A DNA stretch of 64,000 nucleotides from Silene conica (lineage: Eukaryota; Streptophyta; Magnoliopsida; Caryophyllales; Caryophyllaceae), in NCBI GenBank assembly GCA_029255685.2, contig CM055311.2, forward strand, positions 2,838,269-2,902,268, given 5' to 3'. Within the stretch, counting starts at the first letter, position 1. Each line of letters begins with the position of its first letter. The translations under genes were made by a program, and so were the position numbers. Below are positions 44,908 to 57,910 of the stretch, piece after piece. The notes under the pieces were generated by a model. It saw only the letters and a list, made by a program, of their open reading frames with translations, had not been told where the DNA came from and did no database searches.

Positions 44908-46644
44908 TGTAATAACCCGAATTATTACTTTTAAAATATAGAACTTATGGGTGATGTATAGTTAAGCGATGGGTTATTTATTAAAATGGTCGTTTTATAA
45001 GCTTGCGCACACTCACGTTTTGATGAGTGTTTTAGTCTTCAGTGGGATTCGAAATGGGAACCAAGGCATTTGATAGTAATAGTGGTAGTATGGTGTTAGT
45101 AGGAGTCGAACTGGGGACCTGCTGGTGTCTCGTTTTGGGGCACGAAAAGCGTGACAAAGACCTAGCTCACACACGTTTTTCAGAACCCTGTCTAAGAACT
45201 CTGCCTGCCGCCATATATAGGGAGGTTTTCTATACCCTAAACACCACTTAAACACAAATCAGATCTCTCAACAACCTAGCCGTCACTGTAGAGAAGGAGA
45301 AGAGCCTGCTCACGGTGGTTATAGACTGACCTAGGATACCTCGAATTGACCAAGAACCTGGTATGTCCACCATAACATTGTTAATTCATGTTGTGTTCAT
45401 AGTTTGCATCGCATTAGTAATTCAGTATACACGACTACCCTAGGTTGTTTTTGTATAATTTCGTTCTGGGTCACGCAATGTGTATATATAAGTCTTGGGT
45501 GGTGGGTCGTCGGTGGTTAAAAGGTGTCGTGAGGGGTGGTTGAGGCGGTGGCAGTGAGTCACTGTTTCGTTTTATTTCTTTTATACTGGTTTAGTTGCAT
45601 TTTTAATAAACGTTTTAAGTGAGTCTGTATATATTTTATTATGGGTCGTGGGTTAGAATGTCAGGTGGAGGTTGGGTGGTACGGATGGTGTTAGTCACGG
45701 TGGCTAGAGGTGTTTGGCTATGGTGGTTTAGGGGGTTTCGATAAGGTTGTCAGTAGGTATAAACAGTACAGTGTGTCGAGGGGGGGTTGTTTGGGTTGGT
45801 ACCACCGCCGACTAGGGGGAGGTCTATGCGGTGGTACCATGGTGGTCGAGGGCGTCGGGTGTCAGAGGTAGTGGTGGTAATTACCGTGGTCAGTGTCAGC
45901 CTTGTCGTTGGTGGTTGCAGGGGTTTTCACGGGGGTTGTTGTGGGGCTGTTGTTCAGTGGGTCGTGAACCAGGCCTGGAAACGGCTCTGGTTCACCTCGC
46001 CGGAGCTAGTCGACGCCGGTGGTGGTGGTCAGGGGTGTAGAGGACGTTGTGGGTGTGGTGCCAGGTGGTTGCCGGCGGGGTTTGGGTTGGTCAAGTGGCG
46101 GTGATTGGGTGTTTGGGGGCCGCAGGTAGTGTAGAACGATGGGTTACTTGTTACTTATTTGTTTTATTTATTTTATTTATTTTATTTATTTTATTTACTT
46201 TATTATCATTATTCTTATTTATTTGTGGTAATAATATTTTATTAGTAGTAAAGATATTATGATTATTAAAGGAAATGATTTGGTATTTATTGTAAGATAT
46301 GGTATTAATACATATTTTAAATAATTTGAATTTCAAACTGAAGTATCTATTTTTGGAAAGTTACCTAATATAGAAGTTACTATTTTTGGAAGGTGCCTTT
46401 TTAGGAAAGTCCTATTTATAGTAGTCGTATTTGTATCACGTGCGTTAGGAAGTTCTATAAATAGAATGTGTGTATATTACAAGTTTAGGGAACCTTATTA
46501 TTTATATAATTTATATTTAGGTGGTGATTTCCGCGTGGAACATTTTTAGTAGCCGTTGCTCACTTGCCATTGTCTTCTGCAGTTTTGAGGTAGGGGAATA
46601 TCTGCGTTGTGATTGTGAGTTAACATGAGAACAATGTATTTGGT

Positions 46645-46708
<64 letters not shown>

Positions 46709-47269
46709 TGTATGATATAATATGATTGAATGAGGACTGATTATTGTGGAGAACGGGTGTTGTGATAAAGGGTCTTGTGATATGGGTCTCGTGATATGGG
46801 ACTTGTGATATGGCCATGGGAGATGTGGTGTGTGTTGGAGATGTGGGGTGTTGGAGATGTGGTGGTTGTGGAGGAGCCGGAGGAGTTATTATGATTGTTA
46901 TTCATGTTGTGATTATATTACCTACTCAACCTCGTGTTGACCCTGCTATTTGTTTGTTTGTGTCTGCGTTGATCCAAGTTATTGGGGAGCAGAATGACAG
47001 GTTTAGACATGTGGATGCTGGAAGGGTGGAGAGGATATGGACCAGACCAGTCTAGTTATAGCTCAGTGTTATAGATTCCATATGTTGAACTTTTAATTTT
47101 GATTTCATAAGCAGTTGTAATCTTTTGAGACTTATGTTTAACTTTAAATACTTAATAAAGTGTTGTGTTTCTTCCTTTGTTAACTACTACCTCGGGTAAC
47201 CGAGATGGTAACACCCTTAATTATTTGGGGAGTCCTAGTTCAGGCCTCTAAATAAATGGGGGTGTTACA
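44908..47269 (+). repeat. Tekay LTR (left, shared by two copies)
   Basis: Starts TGTAATAACCCG and ends GGGTGTTACA. Likely promoter: catatatagg near 45213. A TA microsatellite lies at 46649-46702, and polyadenylation-like aataaa near 47153. Compared with the right LTR it holds about 36 extra bases near 46938, flanked by gttga repeats. Confidence 0.9.
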
Positions 47270-47272
47270 AAG

Positions 47273-47284
47273 TGGTATCAGAGC
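47273..47284 (+). other. Primer binding site, initiator Met tRNA type
   Basis: TGGTATCAGAGC three bases after the LTR; standard complement of the 3' end of plant initiator tRNA-Met. Confidence 0.92.
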
Positions 47285-47796
47285 GAACGATCCTCAGACC
47301 TAACCTAATGAACCCAAAGAATGTAGGAAGAGTCTAAATAAAATGAACCCCGGGATAGAACTGTTAGGAGCACGCTAAAGGGGAAGTATGAGTCTGGGGC
47401 CCCCTCACACCGAACCATAGGCCCTCTCAGTTTTACCCGGATACCTTGAGTGAATACGAGCGAAAAGGGTAGAATAAGAAGTGATGGGAAGTTGTGGTCA
47501 AGCATGATAAGGGTTATATGAATCTTTCCGTTATGTGGCTGGCATGGATTATATGGATGTATTACATAGAGTATATGATGATGTGGATATATGCGATAAT
47601 TAGTGTTATATTCATAGTTATGCATGCCTAATGATATGCGGTTATGTGATCCCTAAGCCTCCATGGTAGATACGATGTGATGAAAAGATTTAATACTGTA
47701 AGGCATGAGAATAATGGTACTTCCGTGATATCAATGTGAGTCTAAGTGAGTACCCTTACATTAATCAGGGCTCATTGTTTTCTTGTATATTATAGA

Positions 47797-48501
47797 ATGC
47801 CTCCGAGAAGGAATAACGCTGTTGACATCACGCAAGAGGAACTAGATCGAATACTAGCAGAGAATGAGGCTCTTCGGGCCAAACGCTTGGATTCTGCCAA
47901 GATGAGTACCATCATTGCAAGGCACAACCCTACCCAATTCACTAGGGAAGGGGAACCTCACCTTCTTGGTGAATGGTGTCGGGAGTTCAGCAACCTGTTC
48001 GAGCTGATAGACAGTCCAGAAGAACTGAGAGTGGATCAAGCTGCCCACTACTTGAGGGGTATGGCTGGCGATTGGTGGACTGGAAACAAGGGGGAGATTC
48101 GAGAAGCTGCTGTCGGGGATGGAATCAATCATGTGGAGTGGGTCGCATTCAAGAGAATCTTGTTCGAGGTCTTCCTACCTGAATTTCAAAAGAGCAAACT
48201 GAGAGAGGAATTTGAGCTATTCAGAATGACTGATGAGATTACGGTGGAGGTGTACTACAGGAAGTTTCTTCAGCTGCTGGGCCATGTGGGAGAGATGGGG
48301 ATGGATGATCCAATGCTTGCCATGAAGTTTGAGAGGGGACTCACCATTGCTGTCAAGAAGAGGCTCATTGCTGCGCCACCCACCACAGTCCGTGACATCT
48401 ATTTGCGGGCTGGGGCAGCTGAGAGACTGGCTGATATGATCAAGGAGGAAAAGAAGACGAGGAGTGATAAAAGGAAGGTTGAGACTTTGAGTGACAACTG
48501 A
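47797..48501 (+). CDS. gag: Tekay gag, N-terminal part up to an in-frame TGA
   Basis: ATG 47797 (MPPRRNNAVDITQEELDRIL). Gag core: NPTQFTREGEPHLLGEWCRE, AAHYLRGMAGDWWTGNKGEI, FKRILFEVFLPEFQKSKLRE, DEITVEVYYRKFLQLLGHV. The frame meets TGA at 48499-48501 (after ETLSDN) and then continues open in the same phase into the zinc knuckle and pol. The TGA is the sole interruption of a 1,533-codon frame. CGA to TGA by loss of a methylated CpG cytosine is the simplest explanation. Confidence 0.9.
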   Translation: MPPRRNNAVDITQEELDRILAENEALRAKRLDSAKMSTIIARHNPTQFTREGEPHLLGEWCREFSNLFELIDSPEELRVDQAAHYLRGMAGDWWTGNKGEIREAAVGDGINHVEWVAFKRILFEVFLPEFQKSKLREEFELFRMTDEITVEVYYRKFLQLLGHVGEMGMDDPMLAMKFERGLTIAVKKRLIAAPPTTVRDIYLRAGAAERLADMIKEEKKTRSDKRKVETLSDN

Positions 48502-51500
48502 GGGTCGAAGAAGCAAAATTCTAACAAGTACAGCGGATATTTTAACAATAGTGCCTCGGCTGGTACCCGGAACCAGAGTGGAGGAAACTTTAGGAGTGGG
48601 AATTCGGGAACCAGTTCTGTGGGGATTGTGTGTTATGAATGTGGAAAGACGGGACATAAGCAGGTTGTATGTCGATCTTCGGGCGGATACCAATCTGGAG
48701 GTTACCGTACCCCAACTCCGGGGTACAGTGGGTCCCGCATGAACACTTCAGGGAGTGGAGGTTACAGTACCCCTATGTCAAGCTATGGAGGGAATTCAAG
48801 ATCAGGTACTAACAATAACTACCAGAAGAGTTACAACAATTATCAAAACCGTTCCCAACATAGTCAGTACAACGGGGGTGGTAGTAACCAGAAGACCGCA
48901 GCTGAGGGCAATCAACAGACAGGAGTAGCCTCTACTAGCCAAAGTGGAGTGAAGACAAGTGGCAAGCTCTTTGCCATGGAGAAGCAGGCCGCCCAGGATG
49001 ACGCCCATGTCGTGACTGGTACATTTCTTGTGAATCTTAAACCTACCTTCGTACTTTTTGATTCCGGCGCAACTCATTCTTTTGTGTCTAGAGATCATGC
49101 TAGGGAGTTGGGGCTTGTTATCTATGATTGGGTTGAGGATTCTGTAACAATACCATCTGGGGAATCGGTGTCCTGTAATAGAGTCTTTAGGAGTGTACCC
49201 ATCAAGATTGGGGAGGCGGTTTTCCATTGCGACCTTATCGAATTTCCTTTGGGGGACTTTGAAGTAATCTTGGGAATGGATTGGCTGGGGAAATACCGAG
49301 CTTTTATTGATTGTTACCAAAAGAAAATTTCTCTGAGAGGACCTAGAGGGGTGAGAGTGACCTATAGGGGATTCATAGTTAAACCTAAGGTCAAGTTCAT
49401 ATCAGTTAATACCCTTAAGTCGAGCCTGCGGAAGGGGGAAAGTTTAATCTTGTGCCAGATGTGGAACTGTGAGGCGGAGACTCCAGGTGTGAGTGAAATA
49501 CCTGTAGTGAGGGAGTTTGAGGGTGTGTTCCAAGACGATGTGTCAGGATTACCACCTAGGAGGGAGGTCGACTTCTCTATCGACCTCAAGCCTGGTGCAG
49601 GACTGATATCAAAATCACCTTACCGTATGGGACCTAAGGAGATGGAAGAATTGAAAAAGCAACTGGATGAATTGGCTGAGAAGGGATTCATCCGGCCTAG
49701 TGTGTCGCCGTGGGGAGCGCCAGTACTTTTTGTAAAGAAGAAGGACGGGAATCTGAGACTCTGCGTTGACTACCGGGAGTTGAACAATGTGACTGTCAAG
49801 AACCGTTATCCTTTGCCAAGAATTGATGACCTATTCGATCAATTGAGTGGAGCCGGGGTCTTTTCAAAAATTGATCTAAGATCGGGTTATCACCAATTGA
49901 GGATTAAAGATCAAGACATTCCCAAGACCGCTTTCAGGACAAGGTATGGCCACTATGAATTTGTGGTTATGCCGTTCGGGTTGACTAATGCACCAGCAGT
50001 GTTCATGGATTTGATGAATCGGGTATTCAGTCCGTACCTGGATAAGTTCGTGGTCGTGTTTATCGACGACATCTTAGTGTATTCCAAGAGCAAAGAAGAG
50101 CATGAGGAACATTTGAGAACCGTGTTGAAGACTCTTGAGGTGAATGGGTTATATGCTAAGTTGAGCAAATGCGAATTCTGGTTAGAGAAAGTTGCTTTCT
50201 TGGGACACGTAATTTCCAAGGAGGGGGTGTCTGTGGACCCCAGCAAGATCGAGGCTGTGACAAGATGGCAAAGTCCAAAGAATGTGGGAGAGATTCGGAG
50301 CTTCTTGGGGTTAGCTGGGTACTACAGGAGATTTGTCAAAGACTTCTTGAAGCTATCTAAGCCGCTGACGTCATTAATGAGAAAGGAGAATCGTTTCATA
50401 TGGGATGAAAGCTGTGAGAAGGCGTTCTTGACTCTTAAGGAACGTCTCACAACGGCTCTGATCCTTGCGTTGCCAGACGGGAGTGATAACTTTGAGGTGT
50501 ATACCGACGCTTCGAAGCATGGGCTAGGTTGTGTGCTAATGCAGAATGGGAGAGTGATAGCTTATGCTTCCCGTCAACTGAAGACCTATGAAGAGAATTA
50601 TCCTACTCATGACTTGGAGTTAGGGGCGGTGGTCTTTGCACTAAAACTGTGGCGTCATTACCTGTACGGGGCCACATTTAAAGTGTTTTCCGACCACAAA
50701 AGCTTGAAGTACATCTACACCCAGCGGGAATTAAATATGAGGCAAAGGAGGTGGATCGAACTGATTGGCGACTACGATATGCAGATTGTCTATCATGAGG
50801 GCAAGGCTAACGTGGTTGTTGACGCTTTGAGTAGGAAATCTGTCCATGCCTTGATTAGTGCCAGATCAAGGGTAAGGCTACTCAGTGAGTTGAGAGATAT
50901 GGGGATTTACATGATTCAAAAAGGGGATACTCTTAGCGATCTGACGGTGGAACCAGAATTGTATGGTGAAATCAGGGAATTGCAGAAAGGAGATTTGAGG
51001 ATTCAAAAGTGGCGACGGTTGATCGAAGGCAGTGGTGGAGGGACCGAATCCAAATTCAGTGTCCATGAGGATGGTAGCCTGAGATTCAGTGGGAGGTGGT
51101 GTATTCCAGATGATGACGAATTGAAAAAGAAAATCTTAACTGAAGCTCATGCTACGCCTTATTCCGTTCACCCGGGGGGCGATAAACTTTACAAAGACCT
51201 CAAGAAGACTTTTTGGTGGCCCAATATGAAAAAGGAAGTTGCCGAGTTCGTGTCGCGATGTTTGACATGTCAGAGGGTAAAAGGTGAGCACAAGAGACCC
51301 CAAGGAAAGATCCAACCATTGGATGTACCTGAGTGGAAGTGGGAGAATATCTCTATGGACTTCATCGTGGGGTTGACTCGGACTCAGAGGGGCAACAATA
51401 TGATCTGGGTAATAGTGGATCGACTGACAAAGTCCGCTCACTTTATACCAATGAAGGATACCTGGAGTAAGGCTGAGTTGGCAAAGTCCTATGTGAAGAA

Positions 51501-52395
51501 CGTGGTCAAGTTGCATGGAGTCCCTAAGGATATTGTTTCTGATCGCGACTCGAGGTTTATTTCTCGATTCTGGCAAGAGTTGCAGACCGCGTTGGGCACG
51601 CAATTGAAGATGAGCACCACTTTTCATCCTGCTACAGATGGTCAGACGGAGAGGACCATCCAGACTTTGGAAGATATGTTAAGAGCTTGTGTGTTGGAAT
51701 TCGGGGGATCATGGGAAGACCGACTGGGGTTAATTGAGTTCTCATATAATAATAGCTACCACGCCAGTATTGGTATGGCTCCATTTGAGGCATTGTATGG
51801 GAGGAAGTGCCGCAGTCCGGTATGCTGGGATGATCGAGCTGACGCTGTGGTTTTGGGTCCGGAAATGATTCAAGAAATGGTTGAGCAAGTCCAAGTAATT
51901 CGACAGAAAATGAGGGCTGCCCAGGACAGACAGAAGAGTAATGCAGATCTCAAGAGGAGTGACATTTCCTTTGAGGTAGGCGAGAAGGTATTGCTTAAGG
52001 TATCTCCTATGAAGGGTGTAATGAGGTTCGGAAAGCGAGGTAAACTGAGTCAAAAGTTTATTGGACCATTTGAGATCTTGGACAGAGTTGGGGAGGTGGC
52101 ATATCGATTAGCTTTGCCTCCAGCCCTATCTAAGGTCCATAATGTGTTCCATTTTTCACAACTAAGGAAATATGTGAGTGACCCCACGCATGTGTTGAAC
52201 CATGAAGAAATTGAGGTAGATGAACAACTTGCCTATGCGGAGGTTCCAAGGGAGATTTTAGATCGAAAGATTGGGAAGACTCGGAATGGAGAGACGGTAT
52301 TAGTGAAGGTCTTGTGGACCAATCACAATACGGAGGAAGCTACTTGGGAGTCTGAGGCGTCCATGAAGGAGCGTTATCCGCAACTTTTCGTTTAA
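48502..52395 (+). CDS. pol: Tekay nucleocapsid, protease, RT, RNase H, integrase and chromodomain
   Basis: In phase with gag; first ATG at 48619. Residues below count from there. Zinc knuckle [14 protein letters not shown] (5-18); protease [12 protein letters not shown] (about 148); RT with [32 protein letters not shown] and [13 protein letters not shown] (about 478); RNase [15 protein letters not shown] (about 628) and [11 protein letters not shown]. Integrase zinc finger H..HPGGDKLY ... CLTCQRVK (841-890); core Asp in MDFIVG (913), SDRDSRF (974), Glu in GQTERT with exact D35E spacing. C-terminal GPFE module, then chromodomain to the end. All catalytic residues are present. TAA at 52393-52395. 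Confidence 0.93.
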   Translation, partial: GSKKQNSNKYSGYFNNSASAGTRNQSGGNFRSGNSGTSSVGIVCYECGKTGHKQVVCRSSGGYQSGGYRTPTPGYSGSRMNTSGSGGYSTPMSSYGGNSRSGTNNNYQKSYNNYQNRSQHSQYNGGGSNQKTAAEGNQQTGVASTSQSGVKTSGKLFAMEKQAAQDDAHVVTGTFLVNLKPTFVLFDSGATHSFVSRDHARELGLVIYDWVEDSVTIPSGESVSCNRVFRSVPIKIGEAVFHCDLIEFPLGDFEVILGMDWLGKYRAFIDCYQKKISLRGPRGVRVTYRGFIVKPKVKFISVNTLKSSLRKGESLILCQMWNCEAETPGVSEIPVVREFEGVFQDDVSGLPPRREVDFSIDLKPGAGLISKSPYRMGPKEMEELKKQLDELAEKGFIRPSVSPWGAPVLFVKKKDGNLRLCVDYRELNNVTVKNRYPLPRIDDLFDQLSGAGVFSKIDLRSGYHQLRIKDQDIPKTAFRTRYGHYEFVVMPFGLTNAPAVFMDLMNRVFSPYLDKFVVVFIDDILVYSKSKEEHEEHLRTVLKTLEVNGLYAKLSKCEFWLEKVAFLGHVISKEGVSVDPSKIEAVTRWQSPKNVGEIRSFLGLAGYYRRFVKDFLKLSKPLTSLMRKENRFIWDESCEKAFLTLKERLTTALILALPDGSDNFEVYTDASKHGLGCVLMQNGRVIAYASRQLKTYEENYPTHDLELGAVVFALKLWRHYLYGATFKVFSDHKSLKYIYTQRELNMRQRRWIELIGDYDMQIVYHEGKANVVVDALSRKSVHALISARSRVRLLSELRDMGIYMIQKGDTLSDLTVEPELYGEIRELQKGDLRIQKWRRLIEGSGGGTESKFSVHEDGSLRFSGRWCIPDDDELKKKILTEAHATPYSVHPGGDKLYKDLKKTFWWPNMKKEVAEFVSRCLTCQRVKGEHKRPQGKIQPLDVPEWKWENISMDFIVGLTRTQRGNNMIWVIVDRLTKSAHFIPMKDTWSKAELAKSYVKNVVKLHGVPKDIVSDRDSRFISRFWQELQTALGTQLKMSTTFHPATDGQTERTIQTLEDMLRACVLEFGGSWEDRLGLIEFSYNNSYHASIGMAPFEALYGRKCRSPVCWDDRADAVVLGPEMIQEMVEQVQVIRQKMRAAQDRQKSNADLKRSDISFEVGEKVLLKVSPMKGVMRFGKRGKLSQKFIGPFEILDRVGEVAYRLALPPALSKVHNVFHFSQLRKYVSDPTHVLNHEEIEVDEQLAYAEVPREILDRKIGKTRNGETVLVKVLWTNHNTEEATWESEASMKERYPQLFV

Positions 52396-52535
52396 GGTAA
52401 GTTACGAGGACGTAACTCTTTTTTTTAGTGGGGTAGAATGTAACATTTCATGTTTTTGAGTAGTTTTAACATGCTTAGGGTGTGTCGTGCGAATGTGTTA
52501 ACTTTATGAGTGGGTGAACTTTGGGACGAAGTTCC

Positions 52536-52552
52536 TTTTTAGGGGGAAAGAC
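52536..52552 (+). other. Polypurine tract of the Tekay element
   Basis: ctttttagggggaaagac immediately before the LTR start tgtaataacc; the primer site for plus-strand synthesis. The equivalent tract of the truncated copy is 44891-44907. Confidence 0.85.
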
Positions 52553-54279
52553 TGTAATAACCCGAATTATTACTTTTAAAATATAGAACTTATGGGTGAT
52601 TTATAGTTAAGCGATGGGTTATTATTAAAATGGTCGTTTTATAAGCTTGCGCACACTCACGTTTTGATGAGTGTTTTAGTCTTCAGTGGGATTCGAAATG
52701 GGAACCAAGGCATTTGATAGTAATAGTGGTAGTATGGTGTTAGTAGGAGTCGAACTGGGGACCTGCTGGTGTCTCGTTTTGGGCCTCGAAAAGCGTGACA
52801 AAGACCTAGCCCACACACGTTTTTCAGAACCCTGTCTAAGAATTCTGCCTGCCGCCATATATAGGGAGGTTTTCTATACCCTAAACACCACTTAAACACA
52901 AATCAGATCTCTCAACAACCTAGCCGTCACTGTAGAGAAGGAGAAGAGCCTGCTCACGGTGGTTATAGACTAACCTAGGATACCTCGAATTGACCAAGAA
53001 CCTGGTATGTCCACCATAACATTGTTAATTCCTGTTGTGTTCATAGTTTAGATCGCATTAGTAATTCAGTATACACACCTACCCTTGGTTGTTTTTGTAT
53101 AATTTCGTTCTGGGTCACGCAATGTGTATATATAAGTCTTGGGTGGTGGGTCGTCGGTGGTTAAAAGGTGTCGTGAGGGGTGGTTGAGGCGGTGGCAGTG
53201 AGTCACTGTTTCGTTTTATTTCTTTTATACTGGTTTAGTTGCATTTTTAATAAACGTTTTAAGTGAGTCTGTATATATTTTATTATGGGTCGTGGGTTAG
53301 AATGTCAGGTGGAGGTTGGGTGGTACGGATGGTGTTAGTCACGGTGGCTAGAAGTGTTTGGCTATGGTGGTTTAGGGGGTTTCGATAAGGTTGTCAGTAG
53401 GTATAAACAGTACAGTGTGTCGAGGGGGGGTTGTTTGGGTTGGTACCACCGCCGACTAGGAGGAGGTCTATGCGGTGGTACCATGGTGGTCGAGGGCGTC
53501 GGGTGTCAGAGGTAGTGGTGGTAGTTACCGTGGTCAGTGTCAGCCTTGTCGTTGGTGGTTGCAGGGGTTTTCACGGGGGTTGTTGAGGGGCTGTTGTTCA
53601 GTGGGTCGTGAACCAGGCCTGGAAACGGCTCTGGTTCACCTCGCCGGAGCTAGTCGACGCCGGTGGTGGTGGTCAGGGGTGTAGAGGACGTTGTGGGTGT
53701 CGTGCCAGGTGGTTGCCGGCGGGGTTTGGGTTGGTCAAGTGGCGGTGATTGGGTGTTTGGGGGCCGCAGGTAGTGTAGAACGATGGGTTACTTGTTACTT
53801 ATTTGTTTTATTTATTTTATTTATTTTATTTACTTTATTATCATTATTCTTATTTATTTATGGTAATAATATTTTATTAGTAGTAAAGATATTATGATTA
53901 TTAAAGGAAATGATTTGGTATTTATTGTAAGATATGGTATTAATGCATATTTTAAATAATTTGAATTTCAAATTGAAGTATCTATTTTTGGAAAGTTACC
54001 TAATATAGAAGTTACTATTTTTGGAAGGTGCCTTTTTAGGAAAGCCCTATTTATAGTAGTCGTATTTGTATCACGTGCGTTAGGAAGTTCTATAAATAGA
54101 ATGTGTGTATATTACAAGTTTAGGGAACCTTATTATTTATATAATTTATATTTAGGTGGTGATTTCCGCGTGGAACATTTTTAGTAGCCGTTGCTCACTT
54201 GCCATTGTCTTCTGCAGTTTTGAGGTAGGGGAATATCTGCGTTGTGATTGTGAGTTGACATGAGAACAATGTATTTGGT

Positions 54280-54338
<59 letters not shown>

Positions 54339-57300
54339 CTGTATGATATAATATGATTGAATGAGGACTGATTATTGTGGAGAACGGGTGTTGTGATAAA
54401 GGGTCTTGTGATATGGGACTTGTGATATGGCCATGGGAGATGTGGTGTGTTGGAGATGTGGGGTGTTGGAGATGTGGTGGTTGTGGAGGAGCCGGAGGAG
54501 TTATTATGATTGTTATTCATGTTGTGATTATATTGTGATTGTATTACCTACTCAACCTCGCGTTGATCCAAGTTATTGGGGAGCAGAATGACAGGTTTAG
54601 ACATGTGGATGCTGGAAGGGTGGAGAGGATATGGACCAGACCAGTCTAGTTATAGCTCAGTGTTATAGATTCCGACATGTTGAACTTTTAGTTTTGATTT
54701 CATAAGCAGTTGTAATCTTTTGAGACTTATGTTTAACTTTAAATACTTAATAAAGTGTTGTGTTTCTTCCTTTGTTAACTACTACCTCGGGTAACCGAGA
54801 TGGTAACACCCTTAATTATTTGGGGAGTCCTAGTTCAGGCCTCTAAATAAATGGGGGTGTGTAATACCCCATATTTTAGCCTCGGTCAACGACAATCAAA
54901 CCATGTTTTATTATACAAGTATTTCATATGGAATGTTTATAAGTATTTTACGTAAACTTGTTATTATTTTATAAATCGTATTTCTACGATTATTTCGTAT
55001 TTCATAATCATTTCATATTTGACGATTATTTCTTAAAATGACATTGTTTTCGTATTTCTTTAATTTTGATAATATATTTATAATTAAATATATTTTGTAT
55101 TTTATAATATTTCTTAATTATACTTGTTCTATTATTTAAATCGTAATTATATTTAAATTTCAATTTTTATATATTCTCATGTAAGTACTAATAATTTTAT
55201 ATTCTTATAATTAACTTATATTTACTAATTTCTATAATAACTATATTAGTTATATGTGCCGTTTATCTTTAATCGAGTCGAGAACGGAATATGGGTAATA
55301 TAATTCTTGTAATGCGTGATGGACCGATAGAGATGGGCTCATATTAGATATACTCGGTTTGGGTAGTGAGAAACAGTAAACAACAATCGACACCCTAACA
55401 CCCTACATGATAAACAAACCCTAATCACCCTCATATCAATCATGCCTCCATCGACACCTTAATCTGCCTTCATCGTCTATCACCAAAACTCTACTCATCC
55501 TCCTACATCTCGTCTACCTCCCTATCCCTTCTGCACCCTAAACCCTGGCCTGAGCAGTCGTGAGGGTAGAGAGGAACGAAAGAGAAAGAGATCATCAACG
55601 GGTTTATCCTTTTCGCAGCAGCGTATTAGTGAGTAATTTTCTTACCTTATGATTTATCTTTTTCTATGTTTAATAGTTGTATGTAACCCTGTAGTGTCCT
55701 TAACATTTTCGTCATCGTTAAACCGCCATAGGGCCGCCGTAGATGTCACTGTAACTGCTTTGAATGTCGCAGGTCAACACGTTATTATTTATGCTCTGTT
55801 TTCACTAATACGTTGACCGTGTCCTTTGACGTTGTAATTCGTTGTGTTTTGGGTTTAATTCTCGTCGTGGGTCATGGGTACTCGTGAGGGTGTGTTAGTA
55901 GGTTGTTTTTGTGGTGGTTACAAGGAGTGTGGTGGTCGGAGTTCCACAGGAAACTGGTGGTTTGATGCGCGAAAAGTAGGGCAGAAACAGGGGATGAGGC
56001 GTGTCTAGCAGGCTGTTCAAGTCGCGTTTGTGTCGTTTCAGGGGAGAACGAGGACTCATGTTTACCACCCACGGAACCACCGTAGGTCAGTGGTGACAAT
56101 GGTGGTGGCCAGAGGTGGTGTGGGGCATGGTGGTGAGAGAAAGAAGCGTGAGAAGGAAGAGGGAACTCCCGGGTTAAACGCTGAAACAGCAGGTGTCAGG
56201 GTTGCGCGGGCTGTTTGATCCGGTGGTGGTGGCATCGGTGGTGGTTTCAGGGGGTAACGTGGGTGTTTGTTTTATAGTCTGAAGTATGGGTAAGAGGTTA
56301 GGACCTTAGGTGGTGACCGTGGGTGGCTGGAATAAGGGTGGTGGAAGTCGGAAGTTGGGTGCAGGAAGTCTGAGAAGGGCTGTTTGGTTAGTGTTTATGT
56401 TGTTTTGGGTTGCTTGTCATGGGATTCGAACCCAGGTCTGGGGGAAAGGGGGTTGTTTAGTTTACATATGTTATTCTTATTATAGTTAACATTATTGATA
56501 ATACTATTATCATTGTTATTGTTATGTTGTTATTATTATTATTAATAATATTATTATTACCATGTTATTATGGTATTATTAGTATTCATTGTTGTTGTTT
56601 TTGTTTGGGTATTATTGTTATTGATATTATATATATTATGATTATTATTAATATTATGGTTAATATTAGTAGTATTATTATTATGTAATTGTTGCTTTCT
56701 TGGGTACTTGAGTCGTAAGTAATTGAATTTGCATATGTATACTCGTGGGTTAAGTTGTCACGTTTTGTAATTTTAATAATAAGTTCGTATCTCCATAATT
56801 GTAATACGTATGTGACAAGTATAGTTATTTAGTTGTTGGTGATAATTTATATAATTCTTTACTTAATTAAATTGCTGCTCAGTAATAATTTGATACGGTC
56901 TCGTTATGCGTATTATATTATTTAAATGGTTAATTTAAATAATAGATATATTATATTAATTTGCGTTATTGTAATTAGTTGGTGATTGAGTATATTATTT
57001 TATTAGGTGTCGAGTATGTGATGAAGTAATGCTACTGATTGGATGTTAGCTGCGTGATGGATTATATTGTTATCCAGGTAGGATACACTGACACTATACT
57101 TTATGAAGTGATATGAATGGATGTTTACTCTGTGATGTGTTATGAAAGGATGTTGCCTTGTATGTGATGGATGCAAGCATGAATTATATAAGAATGATAT
57201 TGGTTGGATTGATTGTGGATTATTGGCAATGGCATGAATATTTCAGTATTTGATAGCATGATTAAATAATTATATTGTGGCATTCATGAGCATAGCATAT

Positions 57301-57910
57301 GCATTGGTTACTGAGAAAGTTATGGTCAGATATTGTTCTGATATAAAGCCCAGGGTGGTTCTGCAGACCAGGCCTGGTGTCTTATCAGCTATTGAGCTGG
57401 TGTTCGGTGACGACCGATTATAGTCTGCCGGGAGGTTCGGTATGGCTTGGTGCAAGGGTATGAGTTTGAGATTGAGAATTGAGATTGAGATTGAGCTCGA
57501 GCATATCATTGCATTTGCATATCATAATTGTTGCATTATAATTTTGTGTTACCCTACTCAACCGCGAGGTTGACAGTGTATTCGTGTACACCTACGATGA
57601 TCTGGAATGGGGAGTAGATTCTGCAGGTCAGAGACAGATGAGCTAGGAGTTGGGGCAGGAATGTTAGATGCGTACTTTGGACCGACTTAGAATTATATCA
57701 CATCTAGAGAAGTCATCAGTTGTATTTTCTTTTCTGTTATGTAGTAACTGTAATAACCAAGTTTAAATTTTATCAGTTTTTATAAAGTACTTTGGTTGTT
57801 TTACTTTGTTATTCACTACCTCGGACATTCCGAGATGGTAACAGCTCTATTTATTTGAGACTGTCTTGCTAAAGGTTCTTAAATAAATGGGGGTGTTACA
57901 GGGTGTTACA
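52553..57910 (+). repeat. Tekay right LTR, split by a nested solo LTR
   Basis: 52553-54859 plus the last five bases ttaca at 57906-57910. It aligns with 44908-47269 except for small indels. The TA microsatellite is at 54282-54335. No matching 5-bp flank can be tested because the outer left border of the array is missing. Confidence 0.88.
54860..57900 (+). mobile_element. Nested 3.0 kb solo LTR of a related chromovirus
   Basis: Starts TGTAATACCCCATATTTTAG and ends GGGGGTGTTACA, with the 5-bp duplication gggtg (54855-54859, 57901-57905). No PBS, ORF or PPT inside, so it is a solo LTR. An ATT-rich microsatellite lies at 56500-56690. The short ORFs at 55872-56218 are not convincing. The end sequence is nearly the same as that of the host LTR, so it is probably a Tekay relative. 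Confidence 0.85.

Larger units (their letters stand above)
44908..57910 (+). mobile_element. Tekay/Del-type chromovirus (Ty3/gypsy), nearly intact
   Basis: LTR 44908-47269, PBS 47273-47284, gag-pol 47797-52395, PPT 52536-52552, second LTR 52553-54859 plus 57906-57910, interrupted by a nested solo LTR. The terminal chromodomain places it among chromoviruses, and LTR length over 2.3 kb with a TGGTATCAGAGC PBS fits Tekay/Del. The first LTR also terminates the truncated copy to its left, so the whole is an LTR-internal-LTR array missing its outer left LTR. The only lesion seen in the ORF is one in-frame TGA. Confidence 0.9.

Noticed and set aside
45787-46262. GT-rich ORFs in the Tekay LTR (also 53475-53897)
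   Set aside because: They lie within the LTR, are repeated in both LTRs with the LTR sequence, and have no protein features.
55872-56218. ORFs within the nested solo LTR
   Set aside because: Overlap on opposite strands, low complexity, no conserved motif.
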